Source of the DNA: Alloprevotella sp.
Lineage (GTDB): Bacteria; Bacteroidota; Bacteroidia; Bacteroidales; Bacteroidaceae
Reading direction: 5' to 3'
NCBI GenBank assembly: GCA_017477205.1
Contig: JAFUXE010000049.1
Location: forward strand, 1-31,027
Length of the DNA stretch: 31,027 nt
The position numbers were made by a program, and so were the translations under genes. The notes under the pieces are model-generated. The model was given only the letters and a program-made list of their open reading frames with translations. It searched no databases and had not been told where the DNA came from. Within the stretch, counting starts at the first letter, position 1. Each line of letters begins with the position of its first letter. Shown piece by piece: positions 7,317-13,833 of the stretch.

Positions 7317-8837
7317 TTAATGGTTAATTGACGTAAGGGCGGCCTTCATGCGCCTCAGCGTTTCCTCGCGACCGAGGAAGCAGGAGATTTCGTACATGTG
7401 AGGACCCTTTCCTTCGCCCACGAGGGTGAGACGCCATGCGTTCATGACATCGCCAAGCTTGTATTCCTTTTCTGCAATCCAGCGGTTCACGGCCTCTTCC
7501 TGTGTCTCCTGCGAGAAGTCGGGCAGGGACTCAAGCACACCGATGAGCTCCTGCATCTGCTGCGGGCTGTACTCCTTCCAGCGCTTCTTCACCGTCTTTT
7601 CGTCGTATTCCGTGGGAGCAACGAAGAAGAAGCGGCACAGCGGCCAGAGTTCCTTCACGAAGTTCACGCGGCCCTTCATCATGCGCACCACTTCCTGCAC
7701 ACGTTCCGCAGGAGCCTCGATGCCGTTCTCCCGGAGGATGGCGTCAAACTGCGGAGCCAGGCGGGCGTCGTCGGCCTGGAGGATGTATTCGTGGTTGAAC
7801 CAGGTTCCTTTCACGTAGTCGAACTTCGCGCCGCTCTTGGAGCATTTCGTGAGGTCGAACTGCCGGATGAGCTCGTCCATCGTGAGCAGCTCCTGGTCCG
7901 TGCCGGGATTCCAGCCCAGAAGGGCGAGGAAGTTCACGACGGCCTCGGGCAGATAGCCGTCCTCGCGATAGCCCCGGGAGACGTCACCCGTCTTCGGGTC
8001 GTGCCATTCCAGCGGGAACACGGGGAAGCCGAGGCGGTCGCCGTCGCGCTTCGAGAGCTTGCCCTTGCCGTCGGGCTTCAGGAGGAGCGGAAGGTGGGCA
8101 AACTGCGGCATCGTGTCCTCCCAGCCAAAGGCACGGTAGAGCAGGACGTGGAGCGGGGCACTCGGCAGCCACTCCTCGCCACGGATGACGTGGGAGATTT
8201 CCATCAGGTGGTCGTCCACGATGTTTGCCAGATGGTACGTGGGCAGCTGGTCGGCACTCTTGAAGAGCACCTTGTCGTCAAGGATGGAGGAATTGATCTT
8301 CACGTCGCCGCGGATGATGTCCTGCACGTGCACGTCCTCACCCGGTTCAATCTTGAAGCGCACGACGTACTGCCTGCCTTCTGCGATGAGGCTGTCCACC
8401 TCCTCCTTCGACAGCGTCAGCGAGTTGCGCATCATGCCGCGCGTCTGCGCATCGTACTGGAAGTTTGCGATTTCCTCGCGCTTGGCGGACAGTTCCTCGG
8501 GGGTATCGAAGGCGATGTACGCCTTTCCCTCCCGGAGAAGCTGGTCCACGTACTGCTTGTATATCTCGCGGCGCTCGCTCTGGCGGTAGGGGCCATGCTG
8601 TCCACCGAAGCTGACGCCCTCGTCGAAGTCTATGCCGAGCCAGCGGAAGCTTTCGATGATGTATTCCTCCGCACCGGGGACGAAGCGTGTGGAGTCGGTG
8701 TCCTCAATGCGGAACACCATCTCGCCGCCATGCTGGCGGGCGAAGAGGTAGTTATAGAGCGCGGTGCGCACACCGCCTATGTGTAGGGGACCCGTGGGGC
8801 TGGGTGCAAAGCGCACCCTCACTTTTCTTTCTGCCAT
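7317..8837 (-). CDS. gltX: Glutamyl-tRNA synthetase
   Basis: A 506-residue class I aminoacyl-tRNA synthetase that charges tRNA with glutamate in the cytoplasm. The HIGH-type motif is in [14 protein letters not shown] (residues 9-22) and the KMSKS-type motif is KLSKRDGD in the middle of the protein. The internal [16 protein letters not shown] and [13 protein letters not shown] are also characteristic. The length matches the family. It follows the DUF59 gene by 48 bases and precedes waaA by 21 bases on the same strand. The start directly before [13 protein letters not shown] agrees with homologues. Confidence 0.98.
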   Translation of the reverse strand: MAERKVRVRFAPSPTGPLHIGGVRTALYNYLFARQHGGEMVFRIEDTDSTRFVPGAEEYIIESFRWLGIDFDEGVSFGGQHGPYRQSERREIYKQYVDQLLREGKAYIAFDTPEELSAKREEIANFQYDAQTRGMMRNSLTLSKEEVDSLIAEGRQYVVRFKIEPGEDVHVQDIIRGDVKINSSILDDKVLFKSADQLPTYHLANIVDDHLMEISHVIRGEEWLPSAPLHVLLYRAFGWEDTMPQFAHLPLLLKPDGKGKLSKRDGDRLGFPVFPLEWHDPKTGDVSRGYREDGYLPEAVVNFLALLGWNPGTDQELLTMDELIRQFDLTKCSKSGAKFDYVKGTWFNHEYILQADDARLAPQFDAILRENGIEAPAERVQEVVRMMKGRVNFVKELWPLCRFFFVAPTEYDEKTVKKRWKEYSPQQMQELIGVLESLPDFSQETQEEAVNRWIAEKEYKLGDVMNAWRLTLVGEGKGPHMYEISCFLGREETLRRMKAALTSINH

Positions 8838-8885
8838 ACCTGTATTATATTATTTTTTGTGTTTGTCTGCCATTGAACGGAAGGG

Positions 8886-9197
8886 TCAGAGAAAGCCCAG
8901 CTCGAGCTTCGCCTCCTCGCTCATCATTTCTTTGCTCCATTCGGGCTCAAAGACAAGGTTCACCTTTGCCTCCGTGACGCCTTCGACGGCGGAAATCTTC
9001 TGTCGCACATCCTCGGCAATGAAGTCCGCAGCCGGACAGTTGGGAGCCGTGAGCGTCATGTCCACCTCCAGACGGCCGTCATCGGCAAGGTCTATGCGGT
9101 AGATGAGGCCGAGGCTATAGACGTCCACGGGAATCTCCGGGTCGTAAACCGTCTTGAGTACTTCTATGATGCGTTCTTCGGTTTGGAATTTGTCCAT
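8886..9197 (-). CDS. DUF59 / MIP18-type iron-sulfur assembly factor (SufT/PaaD-like)
   Basis: A 103-residue single-domain protein. The core DPEIPVDVYSLGLIY (residues 19-33) and TAPNCPAADF with its conserved Cys are the hallmarks of the DUF59/MIP18 family, whose members help mature iron-sulfur proteins; the C-terminal ..VNLVFEPEW.. fits SufT- and PaaD-like versions. It lacks a SUF operon context: here it heads a minus-strand run with gltX. A divergent promoter region is shared with coaD. The exact client proteins cannot be deduced. Confidence 0.9.
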   Translation of the reverse strand: MDKFQTEERIIEVLKTVYDPEIPVDVYSLGLIYRIDLADDGRLEVDMTLTAPNCPAADFIAEDVRQKISAVEGVTEAKVNLVFEPEWSKEMMSEEAKLELGFL

Positions 9198-9238
9198 GTC
9201 AGCACTGTTTTTAAATGTTTTTTACTGTTTTCGTTGCG

Positions 9239-9269
9239 CAAAATTGGAAAGAATTATCGGAATATACAA
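9239..9269 (-). promoter_or_regulatory. Promoter of the DUF59-gltX-waaA-rmuC run
   Basis: On the minus strand TTG (9267-9269), 20 bases and CAATTTTG (9239-9246) fit the Bacteroidetes pattern with one mismatch in the -7 box. It overlaps the region that would hold the -33 element of coaD on the other strand. Confidence 0.5.
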
Positions 9270-9277
9270 GAAAATTG

Positions 9278-9285
9278 TATTTTTG
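9278..9285 (+). promoter_or_regulatory. -7 box of coaD
   Basis: TATTTTTG followed by CC matches TAnnTTTG and lies 27 bases before the ATG at 9313. A start at 9301 would leave almost no leader. Confidence 0.55.
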
Positions 9286-9312
9286 CCGTTGAAAAGATGT
9301 ATGGCAAAGGAT

Positions 9313-9765
9313 ATGAATACAGCTCTGTTCCCCGGCAGTTTCGACCCCTTCACGGTGGGTCATGCCAGCATTGTGGAGCGCGCACTCCCCATGTTCGACC
9401 GCATCGTCATCGGTGTGGGCGTGAACGCGGGTAAGCATGCACTCTATACCATAGAAGAGCGCGTCAGGCGCATTCGCGAGCTCTATGCCGACGAGCCGCG
9501 CATCCGCGTGGAGAGCTACGCTGACCTGACCGTGGACTGCGCCCGTCGCACAGGTGCGCACTTCATCCTGCGTGGCCTCCGCAGCGTGAAGGACTTCGAG
9601 TACGAACGCGACGTGGCGGCCATGAACCGCCGCCTGAGCGGCATAGAGACGGTGATGATGTTCTGCGAGGAGCGCTACGCCTGCATCTCCAGCAGCGTTG
9701 TCCGCGAACTCATCTCCTACGGAAAGGACGTGACGGAGTTCCTGCCTGGGAAGAGTGGAGAGTGA
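9313..9765 (+). CDS. coaD: Phosphopantetheine adenylyltransferase
   Basis: A 150-residue nucleotidyltransferase that makes dephospho-CoA from 4'-phosphopantetheine and ATP, the penultimate step of CoA synthesis. The N-terminal FPGSFDPFTVGH (residues 6-17) holds the T/HxGH nucleotide motif. Further marks are ILRGLRSVKDFEYE, and CISSSVVRELISYGKDVTEFLP near the C-terminus. The start at 9313 is preferred because the protein then begins directly at the first strand and leaves a leader after the promoter box; ATG 9301 (four residues longer) is the alternative. The last residues (GKSGE) come from a 7-base repeat array that runs on into the next gene. Confidence 0.94.
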   Translation: MNTALFPGSFDPFTVGHASIVERALPMFDRIVIGVGVNAGKHALYTIEERVRRIRELYADEPRIRVESYADLTVDCARRTGAHFILRGLRSVKDFEYERDVAAMNRRLSGIETVMMFCEERYACISSSVVRELISYGKDVTEFLPGKSGE

Positions 9766-9805
9766 ATAGTTAAAAGTTAATAGCAGATAGTTAAAAGTTA
9801 AGTGA
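9750..9805 (+). repeat. Eight-unit heptad array across the coaD/protease junction
   Basis: From 9750 the sequence falls into 7-base units, most ending in AGT: GAAGAGT, GGAGAGT, GAATAGT, TAAAAGT, TAATAGC, AGATAGT, TAAAAGT, TAAGTGA. It encodes the end of coaD including its stop, and its last unit supplies the GTG start of the S41 protease gene. Confidence 0.75.
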
Positions 9806-11394
9806 AAAAGATTCTGACATATACGGTTCTTGCCTGCCTGGCCCTGTTGGCCGGGCGGGAACAGTGCGCCTATGCGCAGGGGATGAACAACATTGACGTG
9901 GAGCAGCTGCGAAAGCTCCAGATGGCACAGGTGGCCATCGCCTCGCTCTACGTGGACAGCGTGGACCAGACAAAGCTGACGGAGTATGCCATCCGTGGAA
10001 TGCTCGACAAGCTGGACCCCCACTCTGCCTATAGCGACCCCGAGGAAACGCGCAAGATGAACGAGCCGCTCGAAGGAAACTTCGACGGCATCGGTGTGCA
10101 GTTCAACGTCCTGGAGGATACGCTCGTCGTCATCCAGACCATCCGCAAGGGACCGAGCGAGAAGGTGGGCATCCTCAGCGGCGACCGCATTGTGGGCGTG
10201 GACGGGAAACCCATTGCCGGTGTGAAGATGGACCGCAACGACATGATGAAGCTCCTGCGCGGACCGAAGGGCACCCGTGTGCGCCTGACGGTGGTGCGCC
10301 GCGACGTGGCGGACACGCTGTTCTTCAATGTCGTCAGGGACAAGATTCCCGTCAACACGATGGATGCGGCATACATGATAGCGCCCCACACCGGCTACAT
10401 CCGCCTGGAGCGCTTTGGTGCACCGAGCCACGACGAGGTGCGGGAAGCCCTGAAGAAGCTGAAGAAGGAAGGGATGAAAGACCTCATCCTGGACCTGACA
10501 CTGAATACGGGCGGCTATCTGGAGGCGGCCATTGACATTGCCAACGAATTCCTTAACAAGGGCGACCTCCTGGTCTATACGGAAGGCATGAACGCACCCC
10601 GGCAGACCCACGAAGCACGCGGCGGCGGCGAATTCCGCAAGGGACGCCTCGTCGTCCTCGTGGACGAATACACAGCCTCGGCAGCCGAGATTGTCAGCGG
10701 AGCGGTGCAGGACCACGACCGGGGCACCATCATCGGACGCCGCACCTTCGGGAAGGGACTGGTACAGCGCCCCCTCCCCCTCCCCGACGGCTCGATGATA
10801 CGCCTGACGGTGGCGCACTACTACACGCCCTCCGGCCGCTGCATCCAGAAGCCCTACGTAAAGGGACAGAAGGAGGACTACGACCGCGACATTGCCGAAC
10901 GCCTCAAGCACGGCGAGCTCCTCGCCATCGACTCCATCCACCTGGATTCCACGAAGGTCTATCAGACGCTGAAGAAGCACCGCACGGTGTATGGCGGCGG
11001 AGGCCTGATGCCGGACATCTTCGTCCCGCTGGACACGACGACCTATACGAAGTTCTACCAAGCCCTGCGCCGCGCAAACATCATCAACGACCAGGCTCTC
11101 CACTACGTGGACCGCAACCGCGCCGCCCTGCATGCTGATTTTGCCGACGCAGAAACTTTCATCCGCGACTATGAAGTGCCGGAAGCACTTGTGGACTCCG
11201 TGCTCAGCGTGGGACGGCAGCGCAAAATCGAGCCTGCCGACGACGCGGAACTGGAGCGCACGCTGGACGACCTGCGCTTCATGCTGAAAGGACTCATCAT
11301 CTACGATGTCTTCGACCGCAACGAATACTTCATGTTCGTGAACCGCCGCAACGACATCGTGAAGCGCGCCCTGGAGGAACTCGCATCCCATTAG
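9802..11394 (+). CDS. S41-family (CtpA-type) carboxy-terminal processing protease
   Basis: A 530-residue exported serine protease. The signal peptide is MKKILTYTVLACLALLAG..., read from a GTG start; no ATG lies near enough to give a signal sequence. A PDZ domain is at ~95-170 (SEKVGILSGDRIVGVDGK). The S41 core follows, with TGYIRLERFG, LNTGGYLEAA, the nucleophile in EYTASAAEIVSG (Ser293) and the general base in RTFGKGLVQ (Lys318), the usual Ser-Lys dyad 25 residues apart. The C-terminal ~130 residues include PDIFVPLDTT and a helical region. Such proteases trim or degrade periplasmic proteins; the substrate is unknown. The GTG start lies at the edge of a repeat array, which is unusual. Confidence 0.94.
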   Translation: MKKILTYTVLACLALLAGREQCAYAQGMNNIDVEQLRKLQMAQVAIASLYVDSVDQTKLTEYAIRGMLDKLDPHSAYSDPEETRKMNEPLEGNFDGIGVQFNVLEDTLVVIQTIRKGPSEKVGILSGDRIVGVDGKPIAGVKMDRNDMMKLLRGPKGTRVRLTVVRRDVADTLFFNVVRDKIPVNTMDAAYMIAPHTGYIRLERFGAPSHDEVREALKKLKKEGMKDLILDLTLNTGGYLEAAIDIANEFLNKGDLLVYTEGMNAPRQTHEARGGGEFRKGRLVVLVDEYTASAAEIVSGAVQDHDRGTIIGRRTFGKGLVQRPLPLPDGSMIRLTVAHYYTPSGRCIQKPYVKGQKEDYDRDIAERLKHGELLAIDSIHLDSTKVYQTLKKHRTVYGGGGLMPDIFVPLDTTTYTKFYQALRRANIINDQALHYVDRNRAALHADFADAETFIRDYEVPEALVDSVLSVGRQRKIEPADDAELERTLDDLRFMLKGLIIYDVFDRNEYFMFVNRRNDIVKRALEELASH

Positions 11395-11445
11395 GGACGC
11401 TGGGCTGGGGCAATCCAAACACTCCACACTTTAATTCCTACAACT

Positions 11446-11619
11446 ATGGCACGAGAAGATTTTGACGACGCACGCTATCGGCAGGATGCCGAGCGCGAAG
11501 AGTACGAACGCGAAGGGGCTGCTGGTGGTAGGCAGACCGACTACGAACGCCGCCGTCGCTTGCGCGAGAAGGACGACTGGTACAGCATTCTGGACGACGA
11601 GCCAGAAGCGCATCCCTAA
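11446..11619 (+). CDS. Small charged hypothetical protein (57 aa)
   Basis: The frame from ATG 11446 to TAA 11619 encodes 57 residues beginning MAREDFDDARYRQDAE. It is extremely rich in Arg, Asp and Glu, with an RRRRLREKDD stretch and an aromatic C-terminal DDWYSILDDE. Codon use and third-position GC resemble the neighbouring genes, and no hydrophobic segment or signal is present. It stands between the S41 protease (51 bases upstream) and the OmpA-family gene on the same strand. I do not recognise a family; a soluble, possibly disordered protein is all that can be said. Confidence 0.55.
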   Translation: MAREDFDDARYRQDAEREEYEREGAAGGRQTDYERRRRLREKDDWYSILDDEPEAHP

Positions 11620-11729
11620 GACAACGGCACAAGGCACGCATGCCTTAAAAAAGCCTAAAACTTCAACATCCACTTAAACGTATGGCCCGCAAAACAGTCA
11701 TACGTCCGAACCAACACACACAAGAAAAC

Positions 11730-12128
11730 ATGAAGACGAACATCCTGACATGCCTCCTCCTCGGAGGTGCTATGCTGACAGCCACAAGCTGCGTCAGCAA
11801 AGCCAAGTTTGCAGAACTTCAGAACGAGAACACCGAGCTGAAAGCAGCCATAGGCGATGCCAACGCACGCTATGCCACGCTGGCAAAAGATGCTGAGGAC
11901 ACGCGCCTGCAACTGACGCAAAGCCGCTCCGCAGCCAGCAGCCTGCAAGAGCGCCTTGACGACGAGCAGCGCCGCAACGCAGAGCTGCGTTCCGACTATG
12001 CGAAGCTCCAGAAGAGCCTTGACCGCAGCATTGCCCAGAACTCACAGGGAAACATCAACATCTCCAAGCTCGTGGACGAGATAAACGCCTCCAACAGGTA
12101 CATCAAGCAGCTTGTCGAAGCCAAGTGA
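11730..12128 (+). CDS. N-terminal half: lipoprotein signal and coiled coil
   Basis: 132 residues before the TGA. The start at 11730 places the signal peptide MKTNILTCLLLGGAMLTATSC directly at the N-terminus; an upstream in-frame ATG at 11682 would put 16 polar residues before it. Residues ~25-115 form a heptad-like coiled coil (FAELQNENTELKAAIGDAN). If made alone it would be a lipid-anchored coiled coil without its peptidoglycan-binding domain. Confidence 0.65.
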   Translation: MKTNILTCLLLGGAMLTATSCVSKAKFAELQNENTELKAAIGDANARYATLAKDAEDTRLQLTQSRSAASSLQERLDDEQRRNAELRSDYAKLQKSLDRSIAQNSQGNINISKLVDEINASNRYIKQLVEAK

Positions 12129-12146
12129 AACCGCGACTCGCTCAAC

Positions 12147-12632
12147 ATGGTGCTGACCAACAACCTCACGCGCAGCCTCAGCCGCGACGAACTCCAGGAG
12201 GTTGACGTGAAGGTGCTCAAGGGCGTTGTCTATATCTCCCTGGCCGACAACATGCTCTACAAGAGCGGAAGCTACGAAATCAACGAGCGCGGACAGCAGA
12301 CCCTGGCAAAAATTGCCAAGATCATCAAGGACTACAAGGACTACGACGTCCTCGTGGAAGGCAACACGGACCCCGTGCCCATCAGCCGCACGAACATCCG
12401 CAACAACTGGGACCTCTCCTGCCTGCGTGCCGCCAGCGTCGTCATGGCCTTGCAGGAAAAGTATGGCGTGGATCCCTCGCGCCTCACAGCAGGCGGCCGC
12501 GGAGAGTATAATCCCATTGCCGACAACGACACCGAACTCGGTCGCCAGCGCAACCGCCGCACGCAAATCATCGTCACACCGAAGCTCGACCAGTTCATGG
12601 AGCTCATCGACCAGGCTCCCCAGAGCGAATAA
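12147..12632 (+). CDS. C-terminal half: OmpA-like peptidoglycan-binding domain
   Basis: If translation restarts at ATG 12147 this gives 161 residues without any export signal. It contains VYISLADNMLYKSGS, VLVEGNTDPVPI, NNWDLSCLRAASVV and GGRGEYNPIADND, then GRQRNRRTQIIV, the complete OmpA C-terminal domain including the conserved Asp/Arg pair that binds diaminopimelate. Without a signal it could not reach the periplasm, so it is probably non-functional as an isolated product. Confidence 0.6.
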   Translation: MVLTNNLTRSLSRDELQEVDVKVLKGVVYISLADNMLYKSGSYEINERGQQTLAKIAKIIKDYKDYDVLVEGNTDPVPISRTNIRNNWDLSCLRAASVVMALQEKYGVDPSRLTAGGRGEYNPIADNDTELGRQRNRRTQIIVTPKLDQFMELIDQAPQSE

Positions 12633-12668
12633 GTATCCCTGTCCGTCCGTTCGGACCAACCCATACGC

Positions 12669-12700
12669 AAAGAAGCAGGCCCACGGAGCCTGCTTCTTTT
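12669..12700 (+). terminator. Rho-independent terminator after the OmpA-family gene
   Basis: AAGAAGCAGGC and GCCTGCTTCTT form an 11-bp perfect stem around a 7-base loop, followed by TT. It starts 38 bases after the stop at 12632. Confidence 0.85.
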
Positions 12701-12725
12701 GTGTCCGTCGTGATAATATCTGGAT

Positions 12726-12877
12726 AAGATGCCTTGACGATCTGACGAAGTGCCTTTATCTTCCGACGAGATGCCTTAACGATTCAGCGAGATGCGCAGA
12801 AGAATCCTGCGAGATGCCGTGATAAATTGGTTTTGATGCCGTGATAAATCTTGCGAGATGCTGTGAAGAATGAATCC
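12726..12877 (+). repeat. Degenerate ~21-base tandem repeat, about 7 units
   Basis: Units begin GAGATGCC or close variants, at 12726, 12747, 12768, 12789, 12811, 12835 and 12855, with lengths 21, 21, 21, 22, 24, 20 and ~23. Units 5 and 6 share GATGCCGTGATAAAT. After the array, 12880-12900 carries an ACGGCA/TGCCGT hairpin with a T-rich loop. I see no gene in 12701-13198; this array, repeat E and a hairpin fill it. Confidence 0.65.
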
Positions 12878-12918
12878 GTCACGGCATTTTTTTGCCGTCA
12901 TCACGGTAGCGGTTATCG

Positions 12919-12947
12919 TTTCGTGCAAGTTCGTGGATTTCGTGTTT
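12919..12947 (+). repeat. Short dispersed repeat E, copy 2
   Basis: TTCGTGCAAGTTCGTGGATT followed by TCGTGTTT nearly matches the reverse complement of 420-450. Confidence 0.55.
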
Positions 12948-13087
12948 AACCTGTCTGTCCCGGGAGTGCTTCGGGGGCGCTACTTTGCATTTTTTTCAAC
13001 GGATGAGAAAGGAATTTCCTGCATGAAGCAGCAGGAAAAAGTGCGCGAAACAGGTGCCGCAGGATGAGAAAATGCGGTTTTTTGCAA

Positions 13088-13124
13088 AAAAAGACTCCTG
13101 ATTTTCGTAATCAGGAGTCTTTTT
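13088..13124. terminator. 16-bp perfect hairpin flanked by A and T tracts
   Basis: AAAAAGACTCCTGATT pairs exactly with AATCAGGAGTCTTTTT around a TTCGT loop, so it could terminate transcription in either direction. A third half-copy, ATCAGGAGTG, follows at 13131-13140, just before the promoter of the next gene. It may be a dispersed repeat as well as a terminator. Confidence 0.65.
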
Positions 13125-13159
13125 ACAAAAATCAGGAGTGTTTTCGGGATTTTTGTGTA

Positions 13160-13167
13160 TATTTTTG
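13160..13167 (+). promoter_or_regulatory. -7 box of the 159-residue secreted protein gene
   Basis: TATTTTTG followed by CAGCC matches TAnnTTTG; it lies 31 bases before the ATG at 13199. A TGTTTT stretch near 13139-13144 may be the weak -33 element. Confidence 0.55.
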
Positions 13168-13198
13168 CAGCCACAAACCAACCAATACCAAAAGCATC

Positions 13199-13678
13199 AT
13201 GAAGAAGATTCTGATTCTACTGGCCGCGATGCTGTCGCTGACGGCGGCACGCGCCATGGGCGACGGCCCCCAGCGCCTCGTCGTCTGGCTGACGGACGGC
13301 ACGAAGGTCACCCACGACCTGAGCGACCAGCCCGAGACAACGTTCCAGGACGGTGCCCTGTTCCTGAAGACGGACAAGGTGAGCGTCAGCTACCCTCTGG
13401 AGAAGGTGCTGCGCTACACCTACGAGGGCAGCTTCCCCGACGTGGGCATTCAGCCCGTCAGAGGCGGCGAGGTACGCGTCTCGCAGGCTGCTGACGGCAT
13501 GAGGTTCGACGGCCTGCCTACAGGCACGCCCCTTGAGCTCTATTCTCCCGACGGGAAACTCCTCAGCTCGCAGCATGCGGCAGAGGGGCAGTCCTCCGTC
13601 GTCTCCGTAGCAGGAATGCCCACGGGCATCTATATCATCAAGGCCGGAGAGGCAAGCTATAAGTTCTTGAAGAAGTAA
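13199..13678 (+). CDS. Small secreted protein of unknown function with sorting-like tail
   Basis: A 159-residue protein with a signal peptide (MKKILILLAAMLSLTAARA). The first half reads RLVVWLTDGTKVTHDLSD and VSYPLEKVLRYTYEG, a pattern I associate with a widespread but uncharacterised Bacteroidales secreted family. The second half contains a GTPLELYSPDGKLL strand pair and ends GIYIIKAGEASYKFLKK, close to the C-terminal type IX sorting domain (strand, PxGIYII, basic end). The start at 13199 follows a promoter box. The next gene, for a 972-residue protein, begins 155 bases downstream on the same strand and shares the theme of short secreted modules; the two may work together. No enzymatic motif is seen. 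Confidence 0.78.
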   Translation: MKKILILLAAMLSLTAARAMGDGPQRLVVWLTDGTKVTHDLSDQPETTFQDGALFLKTDKVSVSYPLEKVLRYTYEGSFPDVGIQPVRGGEVRVSQAADGMRFDGLPTGTPLELYSPDGKLLSSQHAAEGQSSVVSVAGMPTGIYIIKAGEASYKFLKK

Positions 13679-13691
13679 ACGGACAGCCCCA

Positions 13692-13800
13692 CCAGCCTCA
13701 CCCCCGACCCCTTTGCTTACGCGATTTTCGACGCGACTCGGAAGAACAAACGAGTTTGCTCTTCTCTCGCTGCTCCGAAAATTCCAAGGGGAGAGGGGAG
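13692..13800 (-). repeat. Composite repeat S, copy 1, with inner palindrome
   Basis: The outer parts (CAGCCTCACCCCCGACCCC at 13694-13712 and CCAAGGGGAGAGGGG at 13785-13799) are the reverse complement of the element at 13911-13945. Between them is a hairpin-forming piece: ATTTTCG ... CGAAAAT outer arms and, at 13741-13764, a near-perfect 24-base palindrome (GAAGAACAAAC / GTTTGCTCTTC). It looks like one repeat inserted in another. Confidence 0.6.
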
Positions 13801-13833
13801 TAAAATGCAAATCAAATCAAGAAACATACAACT

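Larger units (their letters stand above)
11730..12632 (+). pseudogene. OmpA-family lipoprotein gene interrupted by an in-frame TGA
   Basis: One continuous frame of 301 codons is broken only by TGA at 12126-12128 (codon 133). The N-terminal part has a lipoprotein signal (LTATSC, Cys21) and a long coiled coil (~25-115); the C-terminal part is an OmpA-like peptidoglycan-binding domain. Codons on both sides are in the same frame and both halves look fully conserved, so either the mutation is recent, it is a sequence error, or the stop is read through. TGA clearly serves as a normal stop for the zeta-like gene and coaD. Intact, it would be an outer-membrane lipoprotein tethered to peptidoglycan. 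Confidence 0.8.

Noticed and set aside
9211..11427. Open frame of 738 codons on the minus strand opposite the S41 protease
   Set aside because: Antisense to a conserved protease and through a repeat array; composition (many His and Val) is typical of shadow frames.
12126..12128. TGA as a recoded codon (Trp or selenocysteine)
   Set aside because: TGA ends several other genes here and Trp is written TGG throughout; no hairpin typical of a selenocysteine signal was evident.
12726..12877. CRISPR array
   Set aside because: Units are degenerate, contiguous and without spacers, and no cas gene is near.
12870..13067. Possible 65-residue gene after the tandem array
   Set aside because: It begins inside the last repeat unit and runs through repeat E; no promoter, no conserved look.
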